DNA from: Poriferisocius sp965200775
Lineage (GTDB): Bacteria > Actinomycetota > Acidimicrobiia > Acidimicrobiales > Bin134
Length of the DNA stretch: 64,000 bases
Direction of reading: 5' to 3'
Assembly: GCA_965200775.1 (NCBI GenBank)
Contig: OZ241383.1
Location: forward strand, 1,364,001-1,428,000
Below are positions 1-9,334 of this stretch, piece after piece. Under the pieces are notes generated by a model, which saw only the letters and a list, made by a program, of their open reading frames with translations, made no database searches and was not told where the DNA came from. Made by a program: the position numbers and the translations under genes. Each line of letters starts with the position of its first letter. Position 1 is the stretch's first letter.

Positions 1-972
1 CACCGTCGGCCAGTCCTCCCGCACCTGGCGGGCCCGGTTGCTGGAATCGAACGACCCGGCCAAGAAATGGAGCTGTCCGTTGGCCTCGTTGCACTCGTCG
101 AGCTGGATGCCGATGTTCACCGTGGGGCAGGTGATCGAATGACCACCCGTACCGCAGTCCCGATGCCAGGGCAGGTCGGCCAGGCCCTCCACGATGTCGG
201 GCAGCTTGATCACCACCGAGACGCCGTCGCCTCGCTCGGGATAGGCAGCGAAGTCATCCCCGGCCAGTGCTGCTATGGCGTCCAAACGGCATTCATCGGT
301 CAGACCGAACATCAACTCGCTGCGGTCGTCCATGTGGGTCACCCGGCAGCACACCTCCTCGCCGTCGGCGTTGGTTGCCCACCACGACCGGTGATCCTCG
401 GGCGTGGCCACCGCCCGCTGGCGCTCCACCTCGGCGGTGAACGCCTCAACCTCCCCGGCGCTGAACAGGCCACGGATGTGAAGGAAACCGGCTTCGTAAA
501 GGAACCGGCGCATCTCCTCGGGATCGTCGCCGGGAGTGAAGCTGCGGGTTATGTCCACCGTGGGTTCCCACCCCTCGTAAAGGGGGCGGCCGTGGTACAT
601 GGCCAAGAGCACCGGCTCGAAGTCCTCGAAAAGCCCGAAATCGCCCCTCACCATCTCGGCCGCCTCGGTGTACAGCAAGCCGACCCAGGTCCACAGTTCG
701 GCCACATAGTTGGCCCAGTCCTCGTGGCTCACCTGCACCACCAGCTCGGCGTCGTCGCCGGGGCGAACCTCCACCCCGCCATCACCGATCACGTAGGTCA
801 CCGAACGCCCATCGGTGAGCCGCCAGGCAAAGCTCTTGGCGATGGCTCCCATGCCCGCTGCCAACCGTCCGTTGCCCGCGGCCAAGCGGCGGGGCAACTC
901 GTTGGCGTGGAAGTCGTCAAAATCGAGGGAGTCGAACTGGGGAAAACGGGGGGCCTGATCCACTATCGCCAT
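1..972 (-). CDS. Phytanoyl-CoA dioxygenase (PhyH) family protein, 3' end cut by window edge
   Basis: The reverse strand is open from an ATG at 972 down to base 1, so at least 324 codons are present and the C-terminus lies outside the window. The C-terminal half has the PhyH iron motif HxD in LPWHRDCGTGGHS, followed by VNIGIQLDE and NGQLHFLAGS. These are typical of Fe(II)/2-oxoglutarate dioxygenases that hydroxylate acyl-CoAs or small molecules. The distal iron-binding His would lie past the edge. The first 120 residues (FAWRLTDGRSV to YHGRPLY) loosely resemble a sterol-carrier SCP2-like domain; that part is tentative. The gene is divergent from the SDR gene that starts at 1082. The substrate is unknown. 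Confidence 0.8.
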   Translation of the reverse strand, partial: MAIVDQAPRFPQFDSLDFDDFHANELPRRLAAGNGRLAAGMGAIAKSFAWRLTDGRSVTYVIGDGGVEVRPGDDAELVVQVSHEDWANYVAELWTWVGLLYTEAAEMVRGDFGLFEDFEPVLLAMYHGRPLYEGWEPTVDITRSFTPGDDPEEMRRFLYEAGFLHIRGLFSAGEVEAFTAEVERQRAVATPEDHRSWWATNADGEEVCCRVTHMDDRSELMFGLTDECRLDAIAALAGDDFAAYPERGDGVSVVIKLPDIVEGLADLPWHRDCGTGGHSITCPTVNIGIQLDECNEANGQLHFLAGSFDSSNRARQVREDWPTV

Positions 973-1081
973 GTCGAGAATCTAGCCCAACAGCGAGTTG
1001 AACCACTCTTTGGCTGTCCCAATGTCACGGGACCGACCCCATGGCAGAGCAAGCAGTCCGGCAAGCCGTAGGGTGGTGGGG

Positions 1082-1933
1082 ATGGCTGGATTGGACCCCG
1101 TCATGACCGGTGGGCTCGCCGGGGCCACCGTTGTCGTGGCCGGAGCGGGAGGAGGGGGCATCGGAACCTCTACCTGCGAAGCGGCCCTGCGCGCCGGAGC
1201 CAATGTGGTGGCGGTGGATCGGTCGGGCGACGAACTCGACAAGCTGGACATGCTCCCCTGCCCCGTGGCCAAGGTGCGAACCGACCTTACCGACGAGAAC
1301 GCACCCTCGGCAGTGGTCGAAGCCGCCATGGACGCCTACGGCCGAATAGACGGGTTGGTCAACGTGGCCGGCGGCACCAGCATCGACGACTTCGCCCCCT
1401 TACTCCATGCCGACGGAGCCCAGTGGGACCGGGTTATGGCCAACAACCTCAGATATGTGGTGTTCCTCAACCGAGCGGTGGCTCAGTCGATGATCGATGC
1501 CCGAATCAGCGGGGCCATCGTCAACATCTCCTCGGTGAGCAGCCTGGCCTCCCAGCCCTACCTGGCCGCCTACGGAGCAGCCAAAGCCGGTATCAACTCC
1601 CTGACCAGCACCATGGCGGTGGAGTGGGGCAGCCACGGGATAAGGGTGAACGCCATCGCCCCCGGCACCATAACCACTCCCCGATCCGGCAGCGACGAAC
1701 AACCCGACGCATCCCAGCGGGCCATCCCCTTGGGCCGCCGGGGCCACCCCGACGAGATTGCCGCAACCGCTGTCTTCCTGGTCAGCCCCATGGCCGGCTA
1801 CATCACCGGACAGGTGCTGGCGGTGGACGGAGGCATGTCGGTGAAGCTGGCCATGCTGGGCGACGACAACGCCCCTGTCTTTGTCACCGACCCCGAGGTC
1901 CGGGCCCGGATGATCGGAGCAGACCGCCGATGA
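1082..1933 (+). CDS. SDR family NAD(P)-dependent oxidoreductase
   Basis: A classical short-chain dehydrogenase of 283 aa. The dinucleotide-binding glycine motif AGAGGGGIG is at residues 20-28, NVAGG follows the second half of the Rossmann fold, and the catalytic set is SSVSS with YGAAK (Tyr164, Lys168). The C-terminus has the usual PxGRRGxPDEIA and ITGQVLAVDGG. The frame stays open upstream to 998, but the ATG at 1082 gives the normal SDR N-terminus and follows a G-rich stretch that could act as ribosome-binding site. The stop overlaps the NUDIX start by four bases (ATGA), so the two genes are probably translationally coupled. Substrate not deducible. Confidence 0.88.
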   Translation: MAGLDPVMTGGLAGATVVVAGAGGGGIGTSTCEAALRAGANVVAVDRSGDELDKLDMLPCPVAKVRTDLTDENAPSAVVEAAMDAYGRIDGLVNVAGGTSIDDFAPLLHADGAQWDRVMANNLRYVVFLNRAVAQSMIDARISGAIVNISSVSSLASQPYLAAYGAAKAGINSLTSTMAVEWGSHGIRVNAIAPGTITTPRSGSDEQPDASQRAIPLGRRGHPDEIAATAVFLVSPMAGYITGQVLAVDGGMSVKLAMLGDDNAPVFVTDPEVRARMIGADRR

Positions 1934-2667
1934 GCGACTCCGCCGGTGGTAGCAAGAAACACCGGTTCGCCGACTGGGCCGGGCGGGACGAAGAGCCCGC
2001 TCCCCTGATCCCCGCTGCCACCGTGGTGGTGGTGCGAGACACCCCCGACGGCTTGGAGACCCTGATGATGCGGCGCAGCTCCAAGCTCAGCTTCGTGGGC
2101 GGCATGTGGGTGTTCCCCGGAGGGCGGGTTGACGACGGCGACTACCCTGCCGGCCGGCCCGACGACATCCTGGCCGCCAGCCGGACCGCCGCTGTGCGCG
2201 AGGCAGCCGAGGAGGCCGACCTGGCCATCGACCCCGCCAACCTGGTGCCCTACTCCCACTGGGTGCCACCACCCTCCATCCCCAAGCGGTTCGCAACCTG
2301 GTTCTTCTTGGCCCCCGCTCCGGCCGGGGTGGTCACCGTGGACGGGGGCGAGATCAAGGAACACGCCTGGTGGCGCCCGTCCGACACCCTGGACCGCCAC
2401 GCCGCTGGGGATATCGAGATCGTCCCCCCCACCTTCATCACCCTGAGGGAGCTGGCCGGCCACGCCACCGTTGACTATGCATTGGCTGCCGCCCGAACCC
2501 GATCAAGCGACATCCCCCGCTACGCCACCCGCATCACCATGGACGGGGGAACCCCGGTCTCGCTTTGGCACGGCGACGCCGGCTACGACACCAGCGATGC
2601 AGGTGTTCCCGGCCCCCGACATCGCCTGACCATGGCAAAGAGCGGCTGGCGGTTAGAGCAGACATGA
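1930..2667 (+). CDS. NUDIX hydrolase
   Basis: A 245-aa protein with FVGGMWVFPGGRVD and a NUDIX box whose core is REAAEEADL (about residues 90-98). The REUxEE residues bind the metal for pyrophosphate-bond hydrolysis. The long spacing between FPGG and the box and the WVPPPSIPKRFATWFF segment recall the NUDT7/NUDT19-like group that hydrolyses acyl-CoA or related nucleotides. That would fit the CoA-rich neighbourhood, but the substrate is inference. It begins inside the stop of the preceding SDR. The final codons (RLEQT, stop) belong to a 41-bp tandem duplication that runs into the next gene start. Confidence 0.85.
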   Translation: MSDSAGGSKKHRFADWAGRDEEPAPLIPAATVVVVRDTPDGLETLMMRRSSKLSFVGGMWVFPGGRVDDGDYPAGRPDDILAASRTAAVREAAEEADLAIDPANLVPYSHWVPPPSIPKRFATWFFLAPAPAGVVTVDGGEIKEHAWWRPSDTLDRHAAGDIEIVPPTFITLRELAGHATVDYALAAARTRSSDIPRYATRITMDGGTPVSLWHGDAGYDTSDAGVPGPRHRLTMAKSGWRLEQT

Positions 2668-2725
2668 CCAGCGGCTCCTCCAGCAACCGGCGGTTCGAAC
2701 AGACATGACCAGCGGCACCTCCAGC
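2649..2725 (+). repeat. Imperfect tandem duplication (41-bp period) across a gene junction
   Basis: Two near copies of a segment containing cagacatgaccagcggc occur 41 bases apart: ATG at 2664 in copy one and ATG at 2705 in copy two. Both copies contain the same stop-start overlap (QT-stop overlapping MTSG). Copy one ends the NUDIX gene and starts a frame that closes at once at the second copy; copy two starts the FG-GAP lipoprotein gene. The 41-bp period is not a multiple of three, so the first start is a dead end. Confidence 0.75.
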
Positions 2726-4051
2726 CGGCTCGTCCTGTCGGGGTTGGCGCTGGTCGTGATGTTCTCTTCGCCAAGCGCCTGCAGTACCGAATCGACCAGC
2801 GCTCCAACCGTCACCGCTACCCCGGCGGCCACCGCGCCCCCACCCACCGCCACCATCGCCCCGCTGCCCCCGGTGTACTCGGACCCCTTCTTCCAGCCCG
2901 ACGGCAATCGGCTGGCCGGCGGCTCCGGGCTGGGCACCGGTTTCATCAACGAGGTCACCACCCGTGACACCGACCTCGACGGGACCCCAACATGGGTCAC
3001 CGGGGTCAGCACCCCCGAAGGTGATGTCTGGGCCGTGGCCCTGGCCGATGGAACCGTGGTGGGCTACCGCATTCCCCTGGGCGGTGAGCCGGTGGAGGTC
3101 GAAATACCCGGCGACCGGCTTGTCTCCGGCCAGCCGCCCCTGCTGGCTGTGCAGGAAGGCTCGGTTCGCCTGGCCGTCACGCCGGCCAACGCCGCTCCCA
3201 ACAGCATCCCCGTGTACCTGGCCGGAAACCGGGCCGCTTACGTGGACAACCTCCAACGGCTCACCGTGCTGGAGCCGGACGGCACGTTGTGGCGACCCGA
3301 CCTCGAGGTCCTGCCCGACAGCCGGGTGATCCAAACCGGCCCCGAGCAGGTCCTGGTGCTGGCCGAGCCCACCGACCGCTACCCCCACGCCGTCCTGGGC
3401 GACACCCTGGAGGCCACCTCCGTGGTGTCGGTCATCGTCGGGTCTAACGAGGTGGAGGTCATCTACCAGTCCGAGGAATACGTGATCGAGTCCATCGCCC
3501 CCCTGCTGGCCGACCTCAACGGCGACGGTGCCAACGACATTGCCCTCACCATCAGCGACGACACCGAGGTGCGGGTCGTCGTGGTGTCCGGCGACGGCGA
3601 CGTGTTGGCCATGAGCGGGCCCGAGGACCGCCTTTTGGGATGGCGGCAACTGGTTGCAGTCGGGCCGCTCGGCCCCAACGGGGAGACGGAAATCGCCGAG
3701 GTTCTCAACCCCGACACCGACGGCACAGTCAGGTTCCTGAGGCGGCGAGGCAAGCAGTTGGAGGTGGCGGCGGCCATAGCCGGCTACCGCACCCACCAAT
3801 TCGGCAGCCGCAACCTCGAACAAGCGGTGGCCGCCGACATCGACCGGGACGGACACGTGGAGGTGATCGTCCCCACCCCGAGCCAACAGGCCATCGCCGG
3901 GGTTCGGCACGGACCGGACGGGGCGGTGGAGATGTGGGCCCGGCCGTTGGGTGGAACCCTGGCCACCAACATCGCCGTGCTTACGCGCCCCGACGGCACC
4001 CTCACGCTGGCCGCCGCCACCCAGGAAGGATCGCTGCGTGTCTGGCAGTAG
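2705..4051 (+). CDS. FG-GAP/VCBS repeat-containing putative lipoprotein
   Basis: A 448-aa predicted exported protein. The N-terminus has a hydrophobic segment (LVLSGLALVVMF) ending in PSAC, a plausible lipobox with Cys26, then a Thr/Pro/Ala-rich linker typical of surface-anchored actinobacterial lipoproteins. Asp-rich calcium-binding-like motifs recur: DTDLDGTPTW, DLNGDGANDIA and DIDRDGHVEVI. These match FG-GAP or VCBS blades of a beta-propeller. It is probably an outer-face binding or structural protein; the ligand is unknown. The start chosen is the second copy of the 41-bp duplication, because the first copy hits a stop after 14 codons. Confidence 0.72.
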   Translation: MTSGTSSRLVLSGLALVVMFSSPSACSTESTSAPTVTATPAATAPPPTATIAPLPPVYSDPFFQPDGNRLAGGSGLGTGFINEVTTRDTDLDGTPTWVTGVSTPEGDVWAVALADGTVVGYRIPLGGEPVEVEIPGDRLVSGQPPLLAVQEGSVRLAVTPANAAPNSIPVYLAGNRAAYVDNLQRLTVLEPDGTLWRPDLEVLPDSRVIQTGPEQVLVLAEPTDRYPHAVLGDTLEATSVVSVIVGSNEVEVIYQSEEYVIESIAPLLADLNGDGANDIALTISDDTEVRVVVVSGDGDVLAMSGPEDRLLGWRQLVAVGPLGPNGETEIAEVLNPDTDGTVRFLRRRGKQLEVAAAIAGYRTHQFGSRNLEQAVAADIDRDGHVEVIVPTPSQQAIAGVRHGPDGAVEMWARPLGGTLATNIAVLTRPDGTLTLAAATQEGSLRVWQ

Positions 4052-4096
4052 ATCGTTGGCCGAAATCAACTCCACAGCCGGTAGCTTCGGATCCTG

Positions 4097-6472
4097 ATGC
4101 CCACTCCCCCTACCCCGGACTCGACGGCCGAGATCAACCCGTCGCAGGGACTGACCGCCGAGCAGGTGGGCGAACGGGTGGCGGCCGGGCGCACCAACCA
4201 GGTTCCCGACGCCCCGGTCCGCACGCTTTCCCAGATTCTGCGGGCCAACGTGTTCTCCCCGGTGAACGGGATCATGCTGGCCCTGTTCGCCGCCATCCTG
4301 GTGGCCGGGTTCCCCAGGGACGGGCTGTTCGTGGGAGTGGTTGTGTCGAACGCGGTAATCGGCGTGGCCCAGGAGATTCGAGCCAAGCGCGAGCTGGACA
4401 AGCTGGCTGTGCTCAGCGCTCCCAAGGCCCGGGTGGTGCGCGACGGCGAGGTGTTCGAGGTTGGTGTGAGCGAGGTTGTGGCCGACGAGGTTCTCGACCT
4501 GGCCCCCGGCGATCAGGTGGTGGTGGACGGTACGTTGCTCACCTCCTCGGCCCTGGAAGCCGACGAATCGCTCCTCACCGGCGAGGCCGACCCGATAGAG
4601 AAGGATCCCGGCGACGAGCTCCTGTCGGGCAGCTTCGTGGCCGCGGGCAGCGGGCGCTACCAGGCCACCCGCATCGGCGCGGAGTCCTACGCCAGCTCCC
4701 TGTCGGAGGAGGCCCGCCGCTTCACCCTGGTCAACAGCGAGCTGCGCCGGGGGATCGACACCGTGCTGCGCTGGCTCATCGTCATCATCCCCCCCGCTTC
4801 CCTGCTGCTCATCCTGGTGCTGCTAGATACCGAGGATCGCTGGCAGAACGCCCTGCAAGGCACGGTGGCCGCCGCGGTGGCCATGGTCCCCGACGGTCTG
4901 GTGCTGCTCACCAGCCTCTCCTTCGTAGCCGGGGTGGTCGCCCTGGCCCGGCGCCGGGCTCTGGCCAAGGAGCTGGCCACGGTGGAGCTCCTGGCCCGCA
5001 CCGACGTGTTGTGTCTTGACAAGACGGGCACCATCACCACCGGGCAGATCAGCTTCGGTGATGTCGAACCCCTGCCCGGAGCCGACCCCGACCTCGTCGC
5101 CACCGCTCTGGGGGCGATGGCCCACGGCGATGAGGCCCCCAACGCCACCATGCTGGCCGTCAGCGACGCCTACCCCCCACCCCCAAACCAGGATGCCGGC
5201 GGTTGGGAGGCCGTCGACGCCATCCCGTTCTCCAGCGCTCGCAAGTGGTCGGCCATGGAGTTCCGGGCCCACGGGTTCTTCTACTTCGGCGCTCCCGACG
5301 TGATCGCCGGCGACCGGGACGAGGTCATGGACCGGGTGGCCGTCCACGCCGAGGCCGGCCGTCGCACCCTGCTTCTGGCCCGCAGCCCGCAGCCGCCGGA
5401 CGATGCCACCCTGCCGGCCGACTGCACGCCGCTGGCCCTGATCCTGCTGGAGGACACCATCCGCCCCGACGCCCCGGAGATCCTGGCCTTCTTCCTGGAG
5501 CAGGGTGTGAATCTCAAGGTGATCTCCGGCGACCACACCGCCACGGTGGCCGCAGTGGCCGGCCGAGCCGGAATCCCCAACGCCGACGCCCACTACGACG
5601 CCAGAGATCTGCCCGCTGACCCCGAGGAAATGGCCGAGGTACTGGCCGACAATGCGGTGTTCGGGCGGGTTACCCCCCAGCAAAAGCAAGCCATGGTGGG
5701 AGCGCTCCAGTCGAGGGGCCACACCGTGGCCATGACCGGCGACGGGGTGAACGACGTGCTGGCCCTGAAGAACGCCGACATGGGCATCTCGATGGGCAGC
5801 GGGTCGGCCTCCACCCGGGCGGTTGCCCAGCTCGTGCTCCTCGATAACTCGTTCGCCACCCTGCCCGAGGTGCTGGCCCAAGGCCGCAAGGTGATCAACA
5901 ACGTGGAACGGGTGGCCAACCTGTTCGTCACCAAGGCGGCCTACGCCGTGCTCCTCACCCTGCTGGTGGGGGTGTTCACCGTGGAGTACCCGTTCCTGCC
6001 CCGCCATCTCACCCTGGTGGGCACGTTCTCCATCGGTGTCCCCGGTCTCTTTCTGGCTCTGGCCCCCAGCACCGAGCTGATCCGGCCCGGGTTCCTGGGA
6101 CGAGTGCTGCGCTTCTCCGTTCCGGCCGGGGTGCTGGCCGCGGTGGCTTCCTTCACCGTTTACGAGATCGCCCGCCGCCACAGCGAGGTCACCCTGGGCG
6201 AGGCTCGCACCTCGGCCACCTTCACCCTGCTGGGGGTGGGGCTGGTGATTCTGGTGGTGATCAGCCGCCCGCTGCGCCCCTGGAAGATCGCCCTGGCCGC
6301 GGCGATGGCCGGGTCGTACATGATCGTGATGGCCTGGCCGTGGGCCCGGGACTACTTCGAGCTCGACGCCCCCCCGCCCTGGGTGTGGGGACCGACCATC
6401 GCAGCGGTGGTGATCGCCGGGGCCGGGGTGGCGGCCATACCCTGGGCCACAAGGAGGCTCCGGAAATCATGA
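4097..6472 (+). CDS. Cation-translocating P-type ATPase (CtpE-like)
   Basis: A full-length 791-aa P-type ATPase of the E1-E2 class. In order it has an actuator-domain LTGEA (about residue 160), the phosphorylated Asp308 in DKTGT, and the hinge motif GDGVNDVLALKNAD (about residue 548). Several paired hydrophobic helices lie at both ends. The fourth membrane segment reads VPDGL where calcium pumps have PEGL. This and the overall size are like mycobacterial CtpE, a calcium transporter, so Ca2+ or another divalent cation is the likely substrate. The heavy-metal-binding CPC motif and N-terminal metal domain are absent. It acts in the cytoplasmic membrane. Confidence 0.88.
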   Translation: MPTPPTPDSTAEINPSQGLTAEQVGERVAAGRTNQVPDAPVRTLSQILRANVFSPVNGIMLALFAAILVAGFPRDGLFVGVVVSNAVIGVAQEIRAKRELDKLAVLSAPKARVVRDGEVFEVGVSEVVADEVLDLAPGDQVVVDGTLLTSSALEADESLLTGEADPIEKDPGDELLSGSFVAAGSGRYQATRIGAESYASSLSEEARRFTLVNSELRRGIDTVLRWLIVIIPPASLLLILVLLDTEDRWQNALQGTVAAAVAMVPDGLVLLTSLSFVAGVVALARRRALAKELATVELLARTDVLCLDKTGTITTGQISFGDVEPLPGADPDLVATALGAMAHGDEAPNATMLAVSDAYPPPPNQDAGGWEAVDAIPFSSARKWSAMEFRAHGFFYFGAPDVIAGDRDEVMDRVAVHAEAGRRTLLLARSPQPPDDATLPADCTPLALILLEDTIRPDAPEILAFFLEQGVNLKVISGDHTATVAAVAGRAGIPNADAHYDARDLPADPEEMAEVLADNAVFGRVTPQQKQAMVGALQSRGHTVAMTGDGVNDVLALKNADMGISMGSGSASTRAVAQLVLLDNSFATLPEVLAQGRKVINNVERVANLFVTKAAYAVLLTLLVGVFTVEYPFLPRHLTLVGTFSIGVPGLFLALAPSTELIRPGFLGRVLRFSVPAGVLAAVASFTVYEIARRHSEVTLGEARTSATFTLLGVGLVILVVISRPLRPWKIALAAAMAGSYMIVMAWPWARDYFELDAPPPWVWGPTIAAVVIAGAGVAAIPWATRRLRKS

Positions 6473-6487
6473 GAAGGCTTGGGTCCG

Positions 6488-7375
6488 ATGGCCGAACACG
6501 AGGCTGATCCGGTGTCCGACCCCGGCGGTGCCGATTATCAGGACATCATCTACGCCGTTGACCAGCGGGTGGCGGTGATCACCCTCAACCGGCCGGAGAA
6601 GCTCAACGCCTTCAGCAGCCAGATGGGAGCCGAGGTGTCCGACGCCCTGCGCCGTTGCGACACCGACGAGCAGGTGCGGGCCGTGGTCATAACCGGAGCG
6701 GGCCGGGCGTTCTGTTCCGGAGCCGACTTCTCCCGGGGCCCCGGCGTGTTCGGCACCCCCGACCCCGACGGTTTCCGGTCCGACGCCTTGGAGTTCCACC
6801 CCTGGGACGTGCGCAAGCCGGTAATCGCCGCCGTCAACGGACCCGCCGTGGGCCTGGGCATGACCATGGCCCTGCAGTGCGACATCCGCTACATGGCGGC
6901 GGACGCCCGGTGGGGCATCGTGCAGAACCGCAGGGGGGTGCTCCCCGACTTCCGATCTCATTGGACCATGCCCCGTACTGTGGGCCACGCCAGAGCGCTG
7001 GAGATCCTGCTCACCGGAAGGATGTACACCGGCACCGAGGCAGCGGAATGGGGGTTGGCGTCGGCTGCTCTACCTGCCGACGAAGTGCTCCCCGCTGCCA
7101 TGGAAACGGCTCGAGACATCGCCGTAAACGTGGCCCCGGTGTCGGTGGCGCTCAGCAAACGCCTCCTGTGGACCACCTCCCCCGGCGACCAGGGGTTAAT
7201 CAACGACCTGGAGCGCCGCATCCACCTCCACGTCATGGGCCAACCCGACGCCACAGAGGGGGTTATGGCCTTCCTGGAGAAGCGTCCCCCGGAATGGTCG
7301 CTGACCCTGGCCGAGCACTGGCCCGACTGGATGCCCCCCGCAACCCAGGACCAACCGCCCTCCACCGGGCAATAG
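6488..7375 (+). CDS. Enoyl-CoA hydratase/isomerase family protein
   Basis: A 295-aa crotonase-fold protein. RPEKLNAFSSQMG, the oxyanion segment AGRAFCSGADFSRG, and AAVNGPAVGLGMTMALQCDIRYMA are the expected family blocks. It probably hydrates or isomerises an acyl-CoA. Start choice: the frame also has a TTG at 6479, but AGAAGG at 6472-6477 sits ten bases before the ATG at 6488, which is therefore preferred. It lies just after the P-type ATPase stop. The later position equivalent to one catalytic Glu reads RGVLPDFRS, so activity could differ from a true hydratase. Confidence 0.85.
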   Translation: MAEHEADPVSDPGGADYQDIIYAVDQRVAVITLNRPEKLNAFSSQMGAEVSDALRRCDTDEQVRAVVITGAGRAFCSGADFSRGPGVFGTPDPDGFRSDALEFHPWDVRKPVIAAVNGPAVGLGMTMALQCDIRYMAADARWGIVQNRRGVLPDFRSHWTMPRTVGHARALEILLTGRMYTGTEAAEWGLASAALPADEVLPAAMETARDIAVNVAPVSVALSKRLLWTTSPGDQGLINDLERRIHLHVMGQPDATEGVMAFLEKRPPEWSLTLAEHWPDWMPPATQDQPPSTGQ

Positions 7376-7388
7376 GCGTAATCGGCCA

Positions 7389-7471
7389 GGAGCGTTAGCG
7401 TCGGGCCTCTACTCGCTGAGCCTCGACCCGCCGAGCCACGACCCGCGGAGCCGGAGCGTTAGTGTCGGGCC
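7389..7471 (+). repeat. Short direct repeats upstream of the LLM oxidoreductase
   Basis: A 19-base unit, ggagcgttagYgtcgggcc, occurs at 7389-7407 and 7453-7471 with one difference. Between them are three copies of a cgcNgagccNcgacc-like unit. The second 19-mer abuts the ATG at 7472, so it forms the translation-initiation region of the LLM gene. Function not evident. Confidence 0.6.
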
Positions 7472-8443
7472 ATGCGCATCGGCCTCTACCTCGACCTGCG
7501 AAACCCCCCGCAGTGGCACAAGCCCTGGCCCGGTTTCTACCGGCAGTCGCTGGAGCTGGCCGTGCAGGCCGAGGAGTGGGGTGCCGACTCTGTGTGGCTC
7601 AGCGAGCATCACCTATTCGAGGACGGCTACCTGCCCCAGCCGCTCACCTTCGCTGCAGCGGTGGCCGCACGCACCCAGCGGATCAGGATCGGCACCGCCG
7701 TACTGCTGGCCCCGCTGCGGCTGGCCCCGCAGATCGCCGAGGAGGCCGCTGTAGTGGACCAGATCAGCAATGGCCGGCTCGATCTGGGTCTGGGCGCGGG
7801 CTACGTGGGTGACGAGTTCGCCGCCTACGGGGCCGACCTGTCCACCCGCTACACCACCACCGACCAGCGGGTGCGAGAGGTGCGGGAGCTGCTCGACGGC
7901 GGCGTCGTCACTCCCCCGGCGGTGCAGAACCCCTTCCCAATCTGGTTGGGCTACAACGGTCCCCAGGGGGCCCGCCGGGCCGGACGGCTGGGCTGCGGCC
8001 TGTTGTCCATCAACCAGTCGTCGCTCAAGCCTTACACCGAGGGGCTGGCCGAGGCGGGACACGACCAGGCTACGGCTCGCATGGCCGGGGTGGTGAACAT
8101 GGTGGTGGCCGACGACCCCGACGAGGCCTACGAGCGCATCCTCCCCCATCTGGCGTGGCAGCTCAACACCTACCGGGCCGCGGGAGCGTCGGGTACTGGC
8201 CACACTCCCAGCCTGCTCACGGTGGAGAAGTTGCGGGAGCGGCGCAGCACCATGGGGGTGATCTCCCCACTGGAGGTGCTCACCCCCGACGGGGCCGTCG
8301 AACACCTTCGCTCGCTGGCCGAGGGTATCCCCATGGTGGAGGCCTACTGCTGGGCCAGCATCGCCGGAATGCCTGACGACCTGGCCCACCGCCACGCCGA
8401 ACTGCTGTGTACCACTGTGAGAGAAGGAGTAGCCGACCTGTGA
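7472..8443 (+). CDS. LLM class flavin-dependent oxidoreductase (luciferase-like)
   Basis: A 323-aa protein of the bacterial luciferase-like monooxygenase family. WGADSVWLSEHHLFEDGYLPQPL, the RIRIGTAVLLAPLR segment and GRLDLGLGAGYV are the family signatures of a TIM barrel that binds FMN or coenzyme F420. Many actinobacterial members use F420, but the cofactor cannot be settled from sequence alone. Its TGA overlaps the GTG of the following SDR by four bases, so the two enzymes are probably co-translated and may act on the same substrate. Confidence 0.86.
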   Translation: MRIGLYLDLRNPPQWHKPWPGFYRQSLELAVQAEEWGADSVWLSEHHLFEDGYLPQPLTFAAAVAARTQRIRIGTAVLLAPLRLAPQIAEEAAVVDQISNGRLDLGLGAGYVGDEFAAYGADLSTRYTTTDQRVREVRELLDGGVVTPPAVQNPFPIWLGYNGPQGARRAGRLGCGLLSINQSSLKPYTEGLAEAGHDQATARMAGVVNMVVADDPDEAYERILPHLAWQLNTYRAAGASGTGHTPSLLTVEKLRERRSTMGVISPLEVLTPDGAVEHLRSLAEGIPMVEAYCWASIAGMPDDLAHRHAELLCTTVREGVADL

Positions 8444-9273
8444 GCACCCCATCTGATGACCGACCGCTGGCGGGGATGTCCGCCCTTGTAACCGGAGGCG
8501 CAGGGGGTATAGGACGCTCCACGGCCCGGCTTCTGGTGGCCGACGGCGCCCACGTCGTGATCGCCGCCCGCACCTCGGGCCGTCTGGAGCAGGTCGCCGC
8601 CGATCTGGTGCCGCTGGCCTCGGAGGCCGGGGGCTCGATCCGTTGGACCACCTGCGACGCCACCGACAGCCAACAGGTGCAAGCCGCCATTGCCCTGGCC
8701 GCCGAGCCCACCGGACGGCTGGACATGACGGTCTCTGTCCCAGGTGGAGGCGCCATGGCCGCTGTGCTCGACTACGAGCCCGAACAGTTCGTTGACGTGG
8801 TGAGCTTCAACGTGGTGGCCCCGTTCCTCATGATCAAGCACGCCGGAAGGCACATGGCCGAAGCGGGTGGCGGTTCCATCGTGGCGGTGTCGTCCACCGC
8901 TGCGATCCAGTCGTGCCGCTACCTGTCGGCCTACTGCGCCGGTAAGGCCGGGGTGGATGCTCTGGTGCGGGTGGCAGCCGACGAGCTGGGCGACCGCAAC
9001 GTGCGGGTGAACGCGGTGCGCCCCGGCCTGACCGCCACCGACACCACCCAGGGCCTAGTGGGCAACGACTCGGTGGTGGCCCAGTACCTGGATCAGCAGC
9101 CGCTGCAACGCATCGGCCGTCCCGACGACATCGGCTGGGCCATCCGCTACCTGGCCGGGCCGGAGTCCAGCTTCACAACCGGCCAGTTCATCACCGTGGA
9201 CGGAGGCCACACCCTGCGCTCGTTCGTGGACTTCTCCGACATCGTGGCCTCCCGCACCCCCACCAAGCGATAG
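8440..9273 (+). CDS. SDR family oxidoreductase
   Basis: A 277-aa short-chain dehydrogenase. It has TGGAGGIG near the N-terminus, the SSTAAIQSCRYLSAYCAGKAG block with the catalytic Ser, Tyr and Lys, and FTTGQFITVDGG at the end. In place of the usual NNAG it has SVPGGG, a common variation. GTG at 8440 is chosen because it overlaps the preceding stop and follows GAGAAGGAG at 8420-8428; the upstream frame to 8407 lies inside the LLM gene. It is the last gene before the accessory island. Confidence 0.86.
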   Translation: MSTPSDDRPLAGMSALVTGGAGGIGRSTARLLVADGAHVVIAARTSGRLEQVAADLVPLASEAGGSIRWTTCDATDSQQVQAAIALAAEPTGRLDMTVSVPGGGAMAAVLDYEPEQFVDVVSFNVVAPFLMIKHAGRHMAEAGGGSIVAVSSTAAIQSCRYLSAYCAGKAGVDALVRVAADELGDRNVRVNAVRPGLTATDTTQGLVGNDSVVAQYLDQQPLQRIGRPDDIGWAIRYLAGPESSFTTGQFITVDGGHTLRSFVDFSDIVASRTPTKR

Positions 9274-9334
9274 CCCACCCCCTCCCCCACCGGCGTGTGA
9301 ACTCAGGGCAGAGAGGCAACCACGGGAAGGACGA

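Noticed and set aside
2534..4075. Long reverse-strand frame of 513 codons
   Set aside because: It is antisense to the FG-GAP lipoprotein gene, which has a signal peptide and family motifs. The reverse translation is His/Gly-rich without any domain, as expected for a GC-rich shadow.
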